A stretch of 64,000 bases of DNA from Ruegeria spongiae (GCF_023502395.1 NZ_JAMFMB010000019.1:1-64000); one strand, 5' to 3'; positions 9,441 through 18,355 are shown, numbered from the stretch's first letter. Notes: generated by a model from the letters alone, not told the origin. Made by a program: numbers and translations.

Positions 9441-10306
9441 GCCGCCTCCTGCTTTATCGATTTGAGTGCCTCCTCAAGGTCGGCAAAGTCCGGCCGGTAA
9501 TGCGCAGGTGTGTTCTGGCGGCCAACTTCGATACAGATGCTAGCCGCATGGTTGTGCAGATTTGCCACCAGAACCTCGCGGATCAGCTGATAGAAATGGC
9601 TGTCTTCTTCGACCACCGCTTTGACCTTTGCGGCAAAGGGTCCAACCAGGCCGTAGGCCAGAAAAACACCCAGAAACGTCCCGACAAGCGCGCCGCCGAT
9701 CAGCTTGCCCAGAACTTCGGGCGGCTGATCGATCGAACCCATGGTCTTGATCACGCCCAACACGGCGGCAACAATGCCAAGGGCGGGCAGGCCATCGGCC
9801 ATCGTCTGCAGGGCATGGCTTGAATGCAATGCGTGGTGCAGGTTGGCCTCCATGCGTTTTTCCAGGACTTCCTCGACTTGATGCGGATCGTCATAGTTCA
9901 TCGAAGCTGAGCGGAGCGTGTCGCAGATAAGCGCGACCGCCTCTTTGTCGGCCTGAATTTTTGGGTATTTCGAGAACAGCGCTGATGATTGCGGGTCTTC
10001 TATATGTTGCTCAAGATCGACCGGGCTCTGCTTTGCGATCCGGATCAGGGCAAACAGCAGGCAGAGCAGCTCACGATAATCCTCGGGCTTCCATTTGACG
10101 CCCTTGAACACCTTACCGAGGTCCTGCAGCGTGTGTTTGATGCCGCCCTTGTCATTGCTGATCAGAAAGGCGCCGATCGCGGCACCGCCGATCATCATCA
10201 TCTCGAACGGGAGCGATTTGAGGATGATGGTCATCTTGCCGCCCGCGGCAAGATACCCGCCAAAAACCATCGCGAATATGATGACGATCCCAAGAATACC
10301 AATCAT
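9437..10306 (-). CDS. motA: Flagellar motor stator protein MotA
   Basis: The 289-residue protein has the MotA layout: membrane segments near residues 2-20 and 33-50, a cytoplasmic loop of about 100 charged residues, then two further segments around residues 170-225 with DGLPALGIVAAVLGVIKTM and GGALVGTFLGVFLAYGLVGP. MotA forms the stator ring with MotB and couples ion flow to rotation. No motB gene is adjacent. Instead motA sits between a MotE-like gene (31 bp upstream) and the 717-residue periplasmic protein (4 bp overlap). Confidence 0.95.
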   Translation of the reverse strand: MIGILGIVIIFAMVFGGYLAAGGKMTIILKSLPFEMMMIGGAAIGAFLISNDKGGIKHTLQDLGKVFKGVKWKPEDYRELLCLLFALIRIAKQSPVDLEQHIEDPQSSALFSKYPKIQADKEAVALICDTLRSASMNYDDPHQVEEVLEKRMEANLHHALHSSHALQTMADGLPALGIVAAVLGVIKTMGSIDQPPEVLGKLIGGALVGTFLGVFLAYGLVGPFAAKVKAVVEEDSHFYQLIREVLVANLHNHAASICIEVGRQNTPAHYRPDFADLEEALKSIKQEAA

Positions 10307-10337
10307 GCGAAATCTCCGATCTTGTACATCTTGCGGG

Positions 10338-10946
10338 TCATTGCTTGGGAACGGATGTGTTGCGGCTGGCGAGGACCACGCTGATCGTATAGGCCGCCGT
10401 CGGGCTGAGCCCGGACATAACCTTAGCCGCTGATTCGGGCGTCATCCGGGCCAGAAAACCAGCCGCAAAGGCGGGATCCATTTCCTCGAATAGCGCTGCG
10501 GTCTCTTTCGGTTTCATATTCTCGTACACCTCGGTCAGAATGCCCAGATCACCTTCGGCGGCGCCGTCAGCCAGTGCCAGGGTCTGGCGCAACGCTTCTT
10601 CGGCTGCGGCGAGCTCGACCAACCTTGCCTCGATCGCGCGCTCTGCGATTTCCAATGCTTTGAGCCGATCCTCAAGCTGGGTTTCGCGTCGCGCGATTCG
10701 AATTTCACGCTCTTCAAATGCGGCAAGCACCGGTTGCAGTTGGGCCTCCGTCGCAAGCGTCGGAGCAGCCCTGGAAATGTGCCCATCTGTGCCTGACTCT
10801 TCTGTGGCGGTCTCGCGCGCGATAGCCGGGCCTGCATGCAGGCCGATTCGCACCATTGCTGAGCCGAGCAGGAACAGCGTGATGAGAAACAACGTCCCGA
10901 CACGGGTGCGGCGGGGTTCGAGCCGTGGTTTAACGAAGGTCGTCAC
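10338..10946 (-). CDS. MotE-like membrane-anchored flagellar protein
   Basis: The 202-residue protein has a basic N-terminus, one membrane segment or uncleaved signal (about residues 17-38), a coiled coil (about 75-125, rich in E, R and L), and a C-terminal domain with ENMKPKETAALFEEMDPAFA and LARMTPESAAKVMSGLSP. That last domain is the FliG/MgtE-N-like module found in MotE of rhizobia, a periplasmic chaperone for MotC. It overlaps the preceding gene by 4 bp and is followed by motA. The assignment to the MotE family is by domain character, without a search. Confidence 0.75.
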   Translation of the reverse strand: MTTFVKPRLEPRRTRVGTLFLITLFLLGSAMVRIGLHAGPAIARETATEESGTDGHISRAAPTLATEAQLQPVLAAFEEREIRIARRETQLEDRLKALEIAERAIEARLVELAAAEEALRQTLALADGAAEGDLGILTEVYENMKPKETAALFEEMDPAFAAGFLARMTPESAAKVMSGLSPTAAYTISVVLASRNTSVPKQ

Positions 10947-11347
10947 GGTGCGACCTCATCGATACCCTGCGCGCTGCGCTGAAACATAAGGCCCGGCGCA
11001 GGTGCCTTGTTGCCCTTCGCCGGGGGCGGCGATGCGGAGGGCTGAACCGGCGCCTCTTCGGCCGGTGCGACGTCCTGAAAAGACGCGATCAAAAGCTCCA
11101 GCCGATGCGCGACCGATTCGGATTTGCGGGTCAGCTCCTGCAGCTCGGCACCGGAGCTTCCGGCAGCGGCACGGGCCGCATCGACGGTTCTGGTCAGATC
11201 CTCGACCTGCGCGGACAGGACCGCGACCGCGCCCCCGACCCCCTTTTCAAGATCGCTGAACCGTTTCAGCCGTCGCGACAAAACGAAACAATAAAACCCT
11301 GCACCAAATGCACCGGCGGCCAGTAGAATATCGGCAAATACCTGCAA
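10943..11347 (-). CDS. Membrane-anchored coiled-coil protein in the flagellar operon
   Basis: This 134-residue protein has a membrane segment at residues 5-24, a coiled coil from about 30 to 95 (LEKGVGGAVAVLSAQVEDL and so on), and a proline- and alanine-rich tail. It lies 9 bp after fliL and overlaps the motE-like gene by 4 bp, so it belongs to the same transcript. I recognise no named family. Bitopic proteins of this type accompany flagellar genes in many alphaproteobacteria, but its role is unknown. Confidence 0.7.
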   Translation of the reverse strand: MQVFADILLAAGAFGAGFYCFVLSRRLKRFSDLEKGVGGAVAVLSAQVEDLTRTVDAARAAAGSSGAELQELTRKSESVAHRLELLIASFQDVAPAEEAPVQPSASPPPAKGNKAPAPGLMFQRSAQGIDEVAP

Positions 11348-11356
11348 CTGTCCCTC

Positions 11357-11863
11357 CTAGTTCAAGATGAATTCCATGACGAGCAGGTCCCGGACCCGCC
11401 CTTCTCCACTGACAATCGACAGACGCCGCAGCAGCTGTGCGCGCAGCCGCGGCAAAGCCAAGGGGTCCTGCAGTTCGGCAAGCGAAAGCGCCCTGAGATA
11501 GCTGTTCATCACGTTGACGATTCGCGGAATGATCGCTTCGACGTCGGTCTGGTACTTGGTTTCAACCTCGACCTGTGCGTGAAACCGCAAATGGCGCGTG
11601 CCGCGCTTGCTTTCGAGCGAAATGAGAACCGGGGGCAGGTCGACAAATGCGACCTTCACGTCCGCATAACCTTTTGACGCGCCTTCCGATTTTTCGACAT
11701 GGGCCTGTTCCGGGTTCTTACCACCGAGCAACGGAACCTTCCCCGAGCTCGCCAGGAAAAAACCAGCGCCCGCGCCGGCAACAGCCAGCAGGACGGCCAG
11801 CACAAGTCCCATCTTTCCAGACTTCGGCGGCTCTTCGGCGTCTTCTGCGGTTGCGTCGGTCAT
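11357..11863 (-). CDS. fliL: Flagellar basal body-associated protein FliL
   Basis: The 168-residue protein has a short acidic cytoplasmic head, a membrane segment at about residues 18-40, and a periplasmic domain ending in the FliL pattern VKVAFVDLPPVLISLES, LRFHAQVEV, IVNVMNSYLRAL and the terminal VRDLLVMEFILN. FliL surrounds the stator and helps torque and swarming. It is the first gene of the long minus-strand unit and is transcribed away from fliF. The 119 bp gap between them holds a candidate CtrA site. Confidence 0.92.
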   Translation of the reverse strand: MTDATAEDAEEPPKSGKMGLVLAVLLAVAGAGAGFFLASSGKVPLLGGKNPEQAHVEKSEGASKGYADVKVAFVDLPPVLISLESKRGTRHLRFHAQVEVETKYQTDVEAIIPRIVNVMNSYLRALSLAELQDPLALPRLRAQLLRRLSIVSGEGRVRDLLVMEFILN

Positions 11864-11909
11864 AGGTCAGTTCCCGAATTGTTCGCAACAATCCATACCC
11901 GCTCAGGGA

Positions 11910-11924
11910 CTAACCGAATGTTAA
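11910..11924. promoter_or_regulatory. Candidate CtrA-binding site between fliL and fliF
   Basis: The sequence CTAACCGAATGTTAA matches the CtrA consensus TTAA-N7-TTAA at seven of eight defined positions with exact spacing. It lies in the divergent gap between two flagellar units, and CtrA controls flagellar genes in Rhodobacterales. I saw no sigma-54 type promoter there. It is one site found by eye, so chance occurrence is possible. Confidence 0.45.
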
Positions 11925-11982
11925 GCGCCACCCGCAATAACGGTGAACGAGCCAGACAGGATGTCGGCAAACGGAGGATAGA

Positions 11983-13596
11983 GTGCAGCAGATCGGAAGC
12001 GTCTGGGCGGGTCTCGACAAACGAAAGCAAATATTGGCGATTGCGGCCATTGTCGCTATGGCCGTCACCATTTTCGGGCTGGTCCGAATCAGCACAACGC
12101 CGTCAATGGCGCTGCTTTATGCCGATCTTGAAACCAGTGCGGCGGGCGAGGTGGTGCAGACCCTTGAACAAGAGGGCGTGCCTTATGAGGTCAAGGCAGG
12201 CGCGATCTATGTGCCGTCTGACAAGCGCGACCAGCTGCGCCTGACGCTGGCCAGCGAGGGCCTGCCTGCCACTGGCGGGCGTGGGTATGAACTGCTTGAT
12301 TCGCTGAACGGATTCGGCACCACGTCGCGCATGTTCGACGCCGCGTATTGGCGCGCCAAAGAGGGCGAACTGGCCCGCACCATTGTCGCTGGGCCGCATG
12401 TCGCACAGGCGCGTGTACATATCGCCAACAATATGGGCGAGCCGTTCCGGCGCGATGCCAAGACGACGGCATCAGTGTTCATCACCTCGGCAAACGGCCA
12501 GGTCCAGCCCGGTCAGGCGGATGCGATTCGCTACCTTGTTGCCTCTGCGGTCAACGGACTGAATGTGGACGATGTCGCAGTGATCGACGCGGCGGGCGGG
12601 TTGATCGGAGAGGCCGAGACTGCCTCGCAGTCCGACGCCTCTGACGCCCGTGCCGACCGGTTGCGCGAACGCGTGTTGCGGCTGATCGAGGCGCGCGTTG
12701 GGCGCGGCAACGCGGTGGTCGAGGTCAGCGTTGATACGGTGACCGAACAGGAATCGGTGCGCGAACGACGCTTTGACCCAAACGGGCGTGTCGCCATCAG
12801 CACTGACCTTGAAGAGCGCTCGGACTCGGCTTCGAATCAATCGAATGACGTGACCGTTGCCTCGAACCTGCCGGACGGGGATGCCAACGGCGAAGATTCG
12901 TCCAAGTCGCTGGCCAATTCCACACGAGAGCGGGTGAATTACGAAGTGTCCGAGACCGAAACCGAAATCCTGCGGCTGCCCGGGGCAATCAAGCGGCTCA
13001 GCGTGGCAGTTCTGGTCAATGAAGCCGCTGCCACCGGCGCTGACGGGGTACCCAGCAGCGCGCCGCGGCCCGAGGATGAGCTTGAGGCGATGCGTGAACT
13101 TGTGGCCTCAGCCGTGGGTTTCGACGCTGAACGTGGCGACGTCATCACGATCAAGTCGATGCAGCTGCCGGTCCCTGCTCCCGAGGGGACCGAAGCGGTC
13201 GCGCCCTCCTTCCTGCAAGGCCTGGGGTTAAGGACGATGCCACTGATCCAGATGGCGTTCCTGTCCATGGTGCTGCTGGGGCTTGGTGCCTTTGTCATTC
13301 GCCCGATCCTGACCAGCAGTGCCGCCTTGCCGCCACCGCAACTGGCGCTGAGCCCCGATCCGGGCGCGCCGGGCACCGCCGATCTGCCCGCACTGACCGG
13401 AGAGGTCCATACCGCAGACGCGCCCACGGGAACGGCCCAGGCCGCGCTTGCACCGGCACAGGGTCACGCGGCTTCGACCTTGCCCACTCAGGCCGACAAA
13501 CCGGTCGATCGCTTGCGCGAGCTGGTGGGCGACCGTCAGGATGAATCGGTCGAGATCCTGCGCAGCTGGCTGGAGGAAAGCCGGGGGAACGCCTGA
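11983..13596 (+). CDS. fliF: Flagellar MS-ring protein FliF
   Basis: The 537-residue protein forms the MS ring in the inner membrane. It has an N-terminal membrane segment (about 18-36), ring-building domains with ALLYADLETSAAGEVVQTLE, LASEGLPATGGRGYELLD and GELARTI (these blocks are typical of FliF), a less conserved middle, a second membrane segment at about residues 415-435, and a C-terminal FliG-binding tail. The start is GTG at 11983, preceded by GGAGG at 11973-11977. The nearer upstream ATG at 11961 runs into a stop. FliH begins on the last base of the stop. Confidence 0.95.
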   Translation: MQQIGSVWAGLDKRKQILAIAAIVAMAVTIFGLVRISTTPSMALLYADLETSAAGEVVQTLEQEGVPYEVKAGAIYVPSDKRDQLRLTLASEGLPATGGRGYELLDSLNGFGTTSRMFDAAYWRAKEGELARTIVAGPHVAQARVHIANNMGEPFRRDAKTTASVFITSANGQVQPGQADAIRYLVASAVNGLNVDDVAVIDAAGGLIGEAETASQSDASDARADRLRERVLRLIEARVGRGNAVVEVSVDTVTEQESVRERRFDPNGRVAISTDLEERSDSASNQSNDVTVASNLPDGDANGEDSSKSLANSTRERVNYEVSETETEILRLPGAIKRLSVAVLVNEAAATGADGVPSSAPRPEDELEAMRELVASAVGFDAERGDVITIKSMQLPVPAPEGTEAVAPSFLQGLGLRTMPLIQMAFLSMVLLGLGAFVIRPILTSSAALPPPQLALSPDPGAPGTADLPALTGEVHTADAPTGTAQAALAPAQGHAASTLPTQADKPVDRLRELVGDRQDESVEILRSWLEESRGNA

Positions 13597-14195
13597 TGTC
13601 CATCGCTCATCTGCTCGAGGATTTCGACCAGAACCCGTCTCCTGAAGGGACGCCGCAATTGCTGACGCAGCAGCAGCTTGAGGACCTTCGCCGCGACGCG
13701 TTCGAACAGGGATACGCTGCCGGTCTGGAGGACGCGGATGCCGCGCAAACCTCTGAACAGAGACGCATTTCCGCCGATTTGATTCAGTCGTTACAGGACC
13801 TTGGCTTCACCTATCAGGAGGCGTTGCAACAGATGGTGGCGTCGCTGGAACCGATGTTCCAAAGCCTGATGGACACCGTCCTGCCCGATACCGTCGAGCG
13901 CAGCTTTGTCCACCGCATCGTCGCGCAATTGACGGAAATGGCGCGCGATCAGGCTGGACGGCCCGCGATAATAACCGTCCCGAGTGGCGCAGCCGAGGCG
14001 CTTGCGCCCGCGTTGGAGGCCGAGTTCTCATTTCCGGTCGAGATGATCGAAGACGCGTCGCTGCCCCCGGGCCAAGCCAGCCTGAGTATTGGCGGGGACG
14101 AGCGTGAGCTGGACTGCACCGCCCTGCTGGACGCCATTTCCGAAGCAACAGAAGCCTTTCTGCATCATGCAAAGACGGAGACGAAACATGGATGA
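13596..14195 (+). CDS. fliH: FliH-like flagellar export ATPase regulator
   Basis: The 199-residue protein sits between fliF and fliN and shares one base with the fliF stop. The N-terminal third is a helical, glutamine-rich region with EDLRRDAFEQGYAAGLEDA, the glycine-spaced pattern (GYxxGxxxA) common in FliH/YscL proteins. The C-terminal part resembles the FliH/V-ATPase E-subunit fold. FliH tethers and restrains the FliI ATPase. fliI is not in the window. The call rests on context and the N-terminal pattern, as FliH sequences diverge strongly. Confidence 0.75.
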   Translation: MSIAHLLEDFDQNPSPEGTPQLLTQQQLEDLRRDAFEQGYAAGLEDADAAQTSEQRRISADLIQSLQDLGFTYQEALQQMVASLEPMFQSLMDTVLPDTVERSFVHRIVAQLTEMARDQAGRPAIITVPSGAAEALAPALEAEFSFPVEMIEDASLPPGQASLSIGGDERELDCTALLDAISEATEAFLHHAKTETKHG

Positions 14196-14475
14196 CACAC
14201 AAAGCACCAAACCCGACTTCGCCGGGCCGTTCACCTCGGTCCCGGTCGAGATCACGGTGTCAGTCGGGCGCGCGCGCCCGTTGGTACGCGACCTGATCGG
14301 GCTGGGCGAGAACGCCATTCTGACTCTCGACAAACGGGTCGAAGACCCGGTGGAACTGTTTGTCGGCGACCAACTGGTCGCGCGCGGCCAACTCGAAGAG
14401 CTGGAGGGCGATCAGGACGGGCGGCTGGCAGTCAGGCTGATCGAGATCGTCACCGTCCCGGATGGCAAGGAATGA
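14188..14475 (+). CDS. fliN: Flagellar C-ring protein FliN
   Basis: The 95-residue protein is a SpoA-domain switch protein with the FliN pattern VPVEITVSVGRARPLVRDLI, GENAILTLDKRVEDPVEL and FVGDQLVARGQ. It forms the lower C ring and docks FliH. The ATG at 14188 overlaps fliH by 8 bp, and the end overlaps fliP by 4 bp. A longer upstream frame lies within fliH and is not credible. The conserved C-terminal VRLIEIV block is present. Confidence 0.95.
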   Translation: MDDTQSTKPDFAGPFTSVPVEITVSVGRARPLVRDLIGLGENAILTLDKRVEDPVELFVGDQLVARGQLEELEGDQDGRLAVRLIEIVTVPDGKE

Positions 14476-15209
14476 CAGCACGCAACCTACTGGCGCTGAC
14501 CCTTCTGTTCGGGACTCTGATGGCAGGCCCGGCGGCGGCGCAGGAAATCTCGGTCTCGCTGGGCGAGGGCGGGTCGGTCTCGGGGCGCACGATCCAGCTG
14601 ATCCTGCTGATCACGGTGCTCAGCATCGCACCGGGTCTCGCGATCATGATCACCTGTTTTCCATTTTTGGTCACCGTACTGGCGATCCTGCGGCAGGGCA
14701 TCGGGCTGCAGCAATCGCCGCCCAATATGCTGATCGTCAGCCTGGCCCTGTTTCTGACCTATTTTGTGATGGAGCCGGTGTTCACCGACGCCTGGCAATA
14801 CGGCATCCAACCCCTGATCGACGAACAGATCGAGGTTGAGCCTGCCCTGCAACGCGCCATCGACCCGTTCCGCGGTTTCATGGCGGCGCGGATCGACCCC
14901 GATACATTTCAGACGCTGGCCGCCCTCAGACCCGGAGAGGTCGGAGATGCGCCGACTCCCGAGGCTTCGTTGTCGGTCCTGATCCCCTCTTTCATGCTGT
15001 CCGAGATTGCCCGTGCCTTTCAGATCGGCTTTCTGGTTTTCATGCCGTTTCTGATTATCGATCTGGTGGTGGCGGCTGTGCTGATGTCGATGGGGATGAT
15101 GATGGTGCCCCCGGCCTCGGTCGCGCTGCCTTTCAAGCTGGCCTTCTTTGTTGTGGCCGATGGCTGGTCGCTGATCGCCGCGGCGCTGGTCCGCAGCTAC
15201 GCGTCTTAG
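14472..15209 (+). CDS. fliP: Flagellar export gate protein FliP
   Basis: The 245-residue protein starts with a cleaved signal peptide (to about GPAAAQ), as FliP proteins do. Membrane segments follow with MITCFPFLVTVLAILRQGIG, PPNMLIVSLALFLTYFVM and a C-terminal block FLIIDLVVAAVLMSMGMMMV. FliP builds the export-gate channel with FliQ and FliR. It overlaps fliN by 4 bp and is the last gene of the plus-strand flagellar unit here. Its stop overlaps the end of the convergent LacI gene by 4 bp, with no visible terminator. Confidence 0.96.
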   Translation: MTARNLLALTLLFGTLMAGPAAAQEISVSLGEGGSVSGRTIQLILLITVLSIAPGLAIMITCFPFLVTVLAILRQGIGLQQSPPNMLIVSLALFLTYFVMEPVFTDAWQYGIQPLIDEQIEVEPALQRAIDPFRGFMAARIDPDTFQTLAALRPGEVGDAPTPEASLSVLIPSFMLSEIARAFQIGFLVFMPFLIIDLVVAAVLMSMGMMMVPPASVALPFKLAFFVVADGWSLIAAALVRSYAS

Positions 15210-16204
15210 GGCACGGGTCGCAATGTGCCGCGTTCGACAACATGGCAATCGAAAAGCCGGGCCTCGGGCAGTGGCGTGCCGCCTTCGGCAAGGGTTGCGA
15301 CAAGCTCTATCGAAGCGGCGATGATCTCGGGGAAGGGGTTGTGGATCGTGGTCAGGTTGATGTTGGCCCAGGCGGCCATTTTCATGTCGTTCAGACCCAG
15401 CAAACCGATGTCCTCGGGCACCCGCAGCCCCGCGCCCTGCAGCGCGGCCAACGCGCCGATGGACAGCACGTCGTCGCCACAGAAATAGGCCTGGGCCAAA
15501 TCCCCTGCCAGCAAGCCCCGCATACCGTCGAGCCCCGCATCAAAGGAATAGTTCTCGGCAAAGCTGGAAGTGACAGACACGCCCGAGTGTGCCTCGATCT
15601 CTTGCAGGAACCCCTTCTCGCGGTCGATGGTCGATGTCGCCTCCGCAGGACCGCCAAGAAACCCGATCTCGGTATATCCCCGCGCGATCAGGGTTCGCGC
15701 CGCAAGCTGCCCGGCAGCGATATTGTCGATCCCCAGAATGTCCACAGAAGGTGCTCTGGTATGGCGGCCAAAGGAATGCACCACCGGCAGGCCGGCCTCG
15801 CGAAAAGCGGTGGCAAAACCGGGCGGCAGCGTCGAAGAGGCCACGATCACGCCATCGACCGAATATTGGCGCAGCATGCGCACCGAAGCCTCGGGGTCGG
15901 TTTCATCGGTCAGGTTGACCAGCAATGGCCGCAGCCCCCGGTCCTGCAAGCCGCGCGTGAACAGGTCAAAGACTTCGAGAAAGATCGGGTTGTGGAAGTT
16001 GTTCGAGACCAGGCCGATCATCTTGGTCCGGCCCGTGGTCAGGGATGAAGCCAACGCGTTTGGGCTAAAGCCCAGATCCGACGCGGCCTTCATCACCCTG
16101 TTGCGGGTCTTGGCGGACACCGAGGCACCCTCGGTAAAGGTGCGCGACACTGCCGAGCGCGACACGCCCGCAAGTTCCGCAACATCTTTGAGCGTGACGG
16201 CCAT
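15206..16204 (-). CDS. LacI-family transcriptional regulator
   Basis: The 332-residue protein has an N-terminal helix-turn-helix (TLKDVAELAGVSRSAVSRTF, residues 4-23), the hinge helix region with NALASSLTTGRTKMIGLV, and a periplasmic-binding-protein-like effector domain. It is the last gene of the sugar/inositol uptake operon. A perfect LacI-type palindrome lies at the head of that operon (20302-20315), so it most likely represses its own operon until the sugar binds. The effector is unknown. Confidence 0.88.
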   Translation of the reverse strand: MAVTLKDVAELAGVSRSAVSRTFTEGASVSAKTRNRVMKAASDLGFSPNALASSLTTGRTKMIGLVSNNFHNPIFLEVFDLFTRGLQDRGLRPLLVNLTDETDPEASVRMLRQYSVDGVIVASSTLPPGFATAFREAGLPVVHSFGRHTRAPSVDILGIDNIAAGQLAARTLIARGYTEIGFLGGPAEATSTIDREKGFLQEIEAHSGVSVTSSFAENYSFDAGLDGMRGLLAGDLAQAYFCGDDVLSIGALAALQGAGLRVPEDIGLLGLNDMKMAAWANINLTTIHNPFPEIIAASIELVATLAEGGTPLPEARLFDCHVVERGTLRPVP

Positions 16205-16209
16205 GGTCC

Positions 16210-16410
16210 CTAACCTTCGGGCGTTTCTTCATCGTCGGGTGAGGTTTGGCGCAAGGCACAGATAGTCGAAACCGCCGGGTAAGCGATGCTCCAGAAAAGC
16301 GCGGATTGCGCCAGGCCGAACAGGCCCCATCCGGTCACCAGAGCTTTCGCCGGAACCCGGATCCAGGTCGGCTCAGAGAGCGTATCCTCGGGGTCCAAAT
16401 GCGCGCTCAT
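16210..16410 (-). CDS. Small single-pass membrane protein in the sugar uptake operon
   Basis: This 66-residue protein starts 4 bp inside the end of the ABC ATPase gene and ends 6 bp before the LacI gene, so it looks like a real operon member. It has a hydrophobic stretch at about residues 21-48 (VPAKALVTGWGLFGLAQSAL and the residues after it) and an acidic tail. I recognise no family. It might be a small accessory subunit of the transporter, but only tight coupling supports that. Confidence 0.5.
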   Translation of the reverse strand: MSAHLDPEDTLSEPTWIRVPAKALVTGWGLFGLAQSALFWSIAYPAVSTICALRQTSPDDEETPEG

Positions 16411-17210
16411 GCCACTCCTTCATATTCTGCGCCGGTCTTGGCGCCGGTGATGTAGCTGACCACGTCTTCGCCGGTGAAGCTCTCGTTCTTGATGTCGAGA
16501 TTGGCGCAGATACGGCCCCGGCGGAACACGATGATCCGGTCCACCAGATCAAAGACCTGCCGCATGTTGTGGCTGACCAGGATCAACGGCTCGCCCGCTT
16601 TCTTGAGGGTGCGGACGATGTTTTCCACCTGCGCGGTCTCCTGAACGCCAAGTGCTGCGGTCGGTTCGTCCATGATCGTCAGCTTGGAATGGAAACTGGC
16701 CGTGCGCGCGATCGCCACACATTGGCGCTGACCACCCGACATGTTCTGGATGGTGTTGCGGATGTTGGGGATTTTGACGCCGGTCTTTTCCAGCGCGGCC
16801 ATCGTATCGGCACGCATCGATTTGTAATCCAGCCGCCGGAACGGGCCCAGCCAGTTCCACATGGTCTTTTCGCGACCCAGGAACAGGTTGTCAGGCACGT
16901 CCAGATGGTCGGCCAGGGCCAGTGTCTGGAACACGGTTTCGATGCCGGCTTCGCGGGCCTCGAGCGGGCCTTTGAAATCGACTTCGTGACCGTCGAAGAT
17001 GACGGTGCCGCGCGTGCGCTGTTCGACCCCGGTGATCTGGCGGACAAAGGTGGATTTGCCCGCCCCGTTGTCGCCCATGATCGCCACATGTTCGCCCTTC
17101 TTGAGGATGAAATTGGCGTCTTCCAGAGCGTGCACACCACCGTAGTGTTTGGTCAGGCCACGCGTTTCAAGGATGATGTCACCCATGTCGTGGAGCTTTA
17201 CTTCACTCAT
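16407..17210 (-). CDS. Sugar-type ABC transporter ATP-binding protein
   Basis: The 267-residue protein has a single nucleotide-binding domain: Walker A GDNGAGKST (46-54), signature MSGGQRQ (157-163) and Walker B LTIMDEP (177-183), followed by the H-loop VSHNM. Sugar importers of this class usually have a two-domain ATPase of about 500 residues. This single-domain form resembles the FrcA/IatA-like short versions of alphaproteobacteria. It follows the permease gene after 12 bp and powers uptake through it. Confidence 0.9.
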   Translation of the reverse strand: MSEVKLHDMGDIILETRGLTKHYGGVHALEDANFILKKGEHVAIMGDNGAGKSTFVRQITGVEQRTRGTVIFDGHEVDFKGPLEAREAGIETVFQTLALADHLDVPDNLFLGREKTMWNWLGPFRRLDYKSMRADTMAALEKTGVKIPNIRNTIQNMSGGQRQCVAIARTASFHSKLTIMDEPTAALGVQETAQVENIVRTLKKAGEPLILVSHNMRQVFDLVDRIIVFRRGRICANLDIKNESFTGEDVVSYITGAKTGAEYEGVA

Positions 17211-17222
17211 CAGTTCCTCCTC

Positions 17223-18308
17223 CTATGCCTTGGCCGTGGCGCTTTTCTGGCGCCATTGGTCAAGAACCACGGCGCTGATGATGATCGCTCCCATGGCCAT
17301 CAGCTGATAAAACGCATCGAGCTTGATATAGGTAAAACCGGACTGGATCACGCCGAACACCATGGCCCCCAGAACGGTCCCGATGATCGAGCCACGCCCG
17401 CCGGTCAGGCTGACCCCGCCGATCACCGCCATGGCAATCGCGAACAGTTCATAGAACTGGCCCATGCCGGTCTGCGCGGTCAGGTTCTTGGAGCTGAGGA
17501 TGATCGCGGCAAAGGCGGCCAGCATGCTTGCGATCATGTAAACCATGACCTTGTGGCGACGCACATTGATGCCGGACATCCGCGCCGCAGCCTCGTTCGA
17601 GCCGATGGCATAGGTGTGTTTGCCATAGACGGTGAATTTCAACACGATGTGGAACAGAAACGCCAGCAGCAGGAACCATACCACCGGCATCATGCCGGAC
17701 CCAAGCCAGGCATAGCTTTCGGTGGGGAAGGACACGGGCTGACCGCGGGTCCACCACTGCGCGATACCGCGGCAGATCAGGAACATGCCCAGCGTGGCGA
17801 TGAAGGGCGGAATGCCGGTGAACGCGATCAGCGAGCCGTTTATGATCCCTATGAACGCGCCGAAACATAACCCCACGATCACGGGTATGAGCACTGGCAG
17901 GTCAAAGGCCCAGGCTCCGAACACCGCCTTGGGGTTCAGTTGGCCGTTGACCAGTTCGGTCTGCGCGAAGGACATCACGATCATCGCCGTTGCACCCACA
18001 AGCGGCCCCGAGGACAGGTCGATCCCGCCCGAGATGATCACCTGCGTGACCCCCAGCGCGATGATCCCGATAATCGACACCTGCAGGATGATGATCTTGA
18101 TCCGGGCGATGTTCAGGATGGTGCCGTCGCGGTTGGTGTTGAAATCAAACAGCATGCTTTGACCGCGCATATACGGAAGCAGCTGACCAAGCGCCTCGAA
18201 GATGAGGATGATAATGATCAGAGCGAAGAGAATATTCACTTCGCCCGGCCAGGACCGTTTGGACTTGTCGTACTTCAGTCCACCTACGCCGTGGGATTCT
18301 TCAGCCAT
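17223..18308 (-). CDS. Sugar-type ABC transporter permease
   Basis: The 361-residue permease has about nine to ten membrane segments and the family block GGIDLSSGPLVGATAMIVMS, then GIINGSLIAFTGIPPFIATL and EAAARMSGINVRRHK, where the cytoplasmic EAA-like loop contacts the ATPase, and VIGGVSLTGGRGSIIGTVLG near the end. It belongs to the ribose/xylose/inositol permease family. It lies between the binding-protein gene (93 bp gap with a strong stem-loop) and the ATPase gene. Confidence 0.92.
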   Translation of the reverse strand: MAEESHGVGGLKYDKSKRSWPGEVNILFALIIIILIFEALGQLLPYMRGQSMLFDFNTNRDGTILNIARIKIIILQVSIIGIIALGVTQVIISGGIDLSSGPLVGATAMIVMSFAQTELVNGQLNPKAVFGAWAFDLPVLIPVIVGLCFGAFIGIINGSLIAFTGIPPFIATLGMFLICRGIAQWWTRGQPVSFPTESYAWLGSGMMPVVWFLLLAFLFHIVLKFTVYGKHTYAIGSNEAAARMSGINVRRHKVMVYMIASMLAAFAAIILSSKNLTAQTGMGQFYELFAIAMAVIGGVSLTGGRGSIIGTVLGAMVFGVIQSGFTYIKLDAFYQLMAMGAIIISAVVLDQWRQKSATAKA

Positions 18309-18355
18309 CTGGTGCTCCCCGATTGAATCAGTGATGCTGCGGTTGGGTCGTGTCA

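Noticed and set aside
11864-11982. Sigma-54 promoter between fliL and fliF
   Set aside because: No GG-N10-GC element of the sigma-54 type was found. The CtrA-like site is the better candidate.
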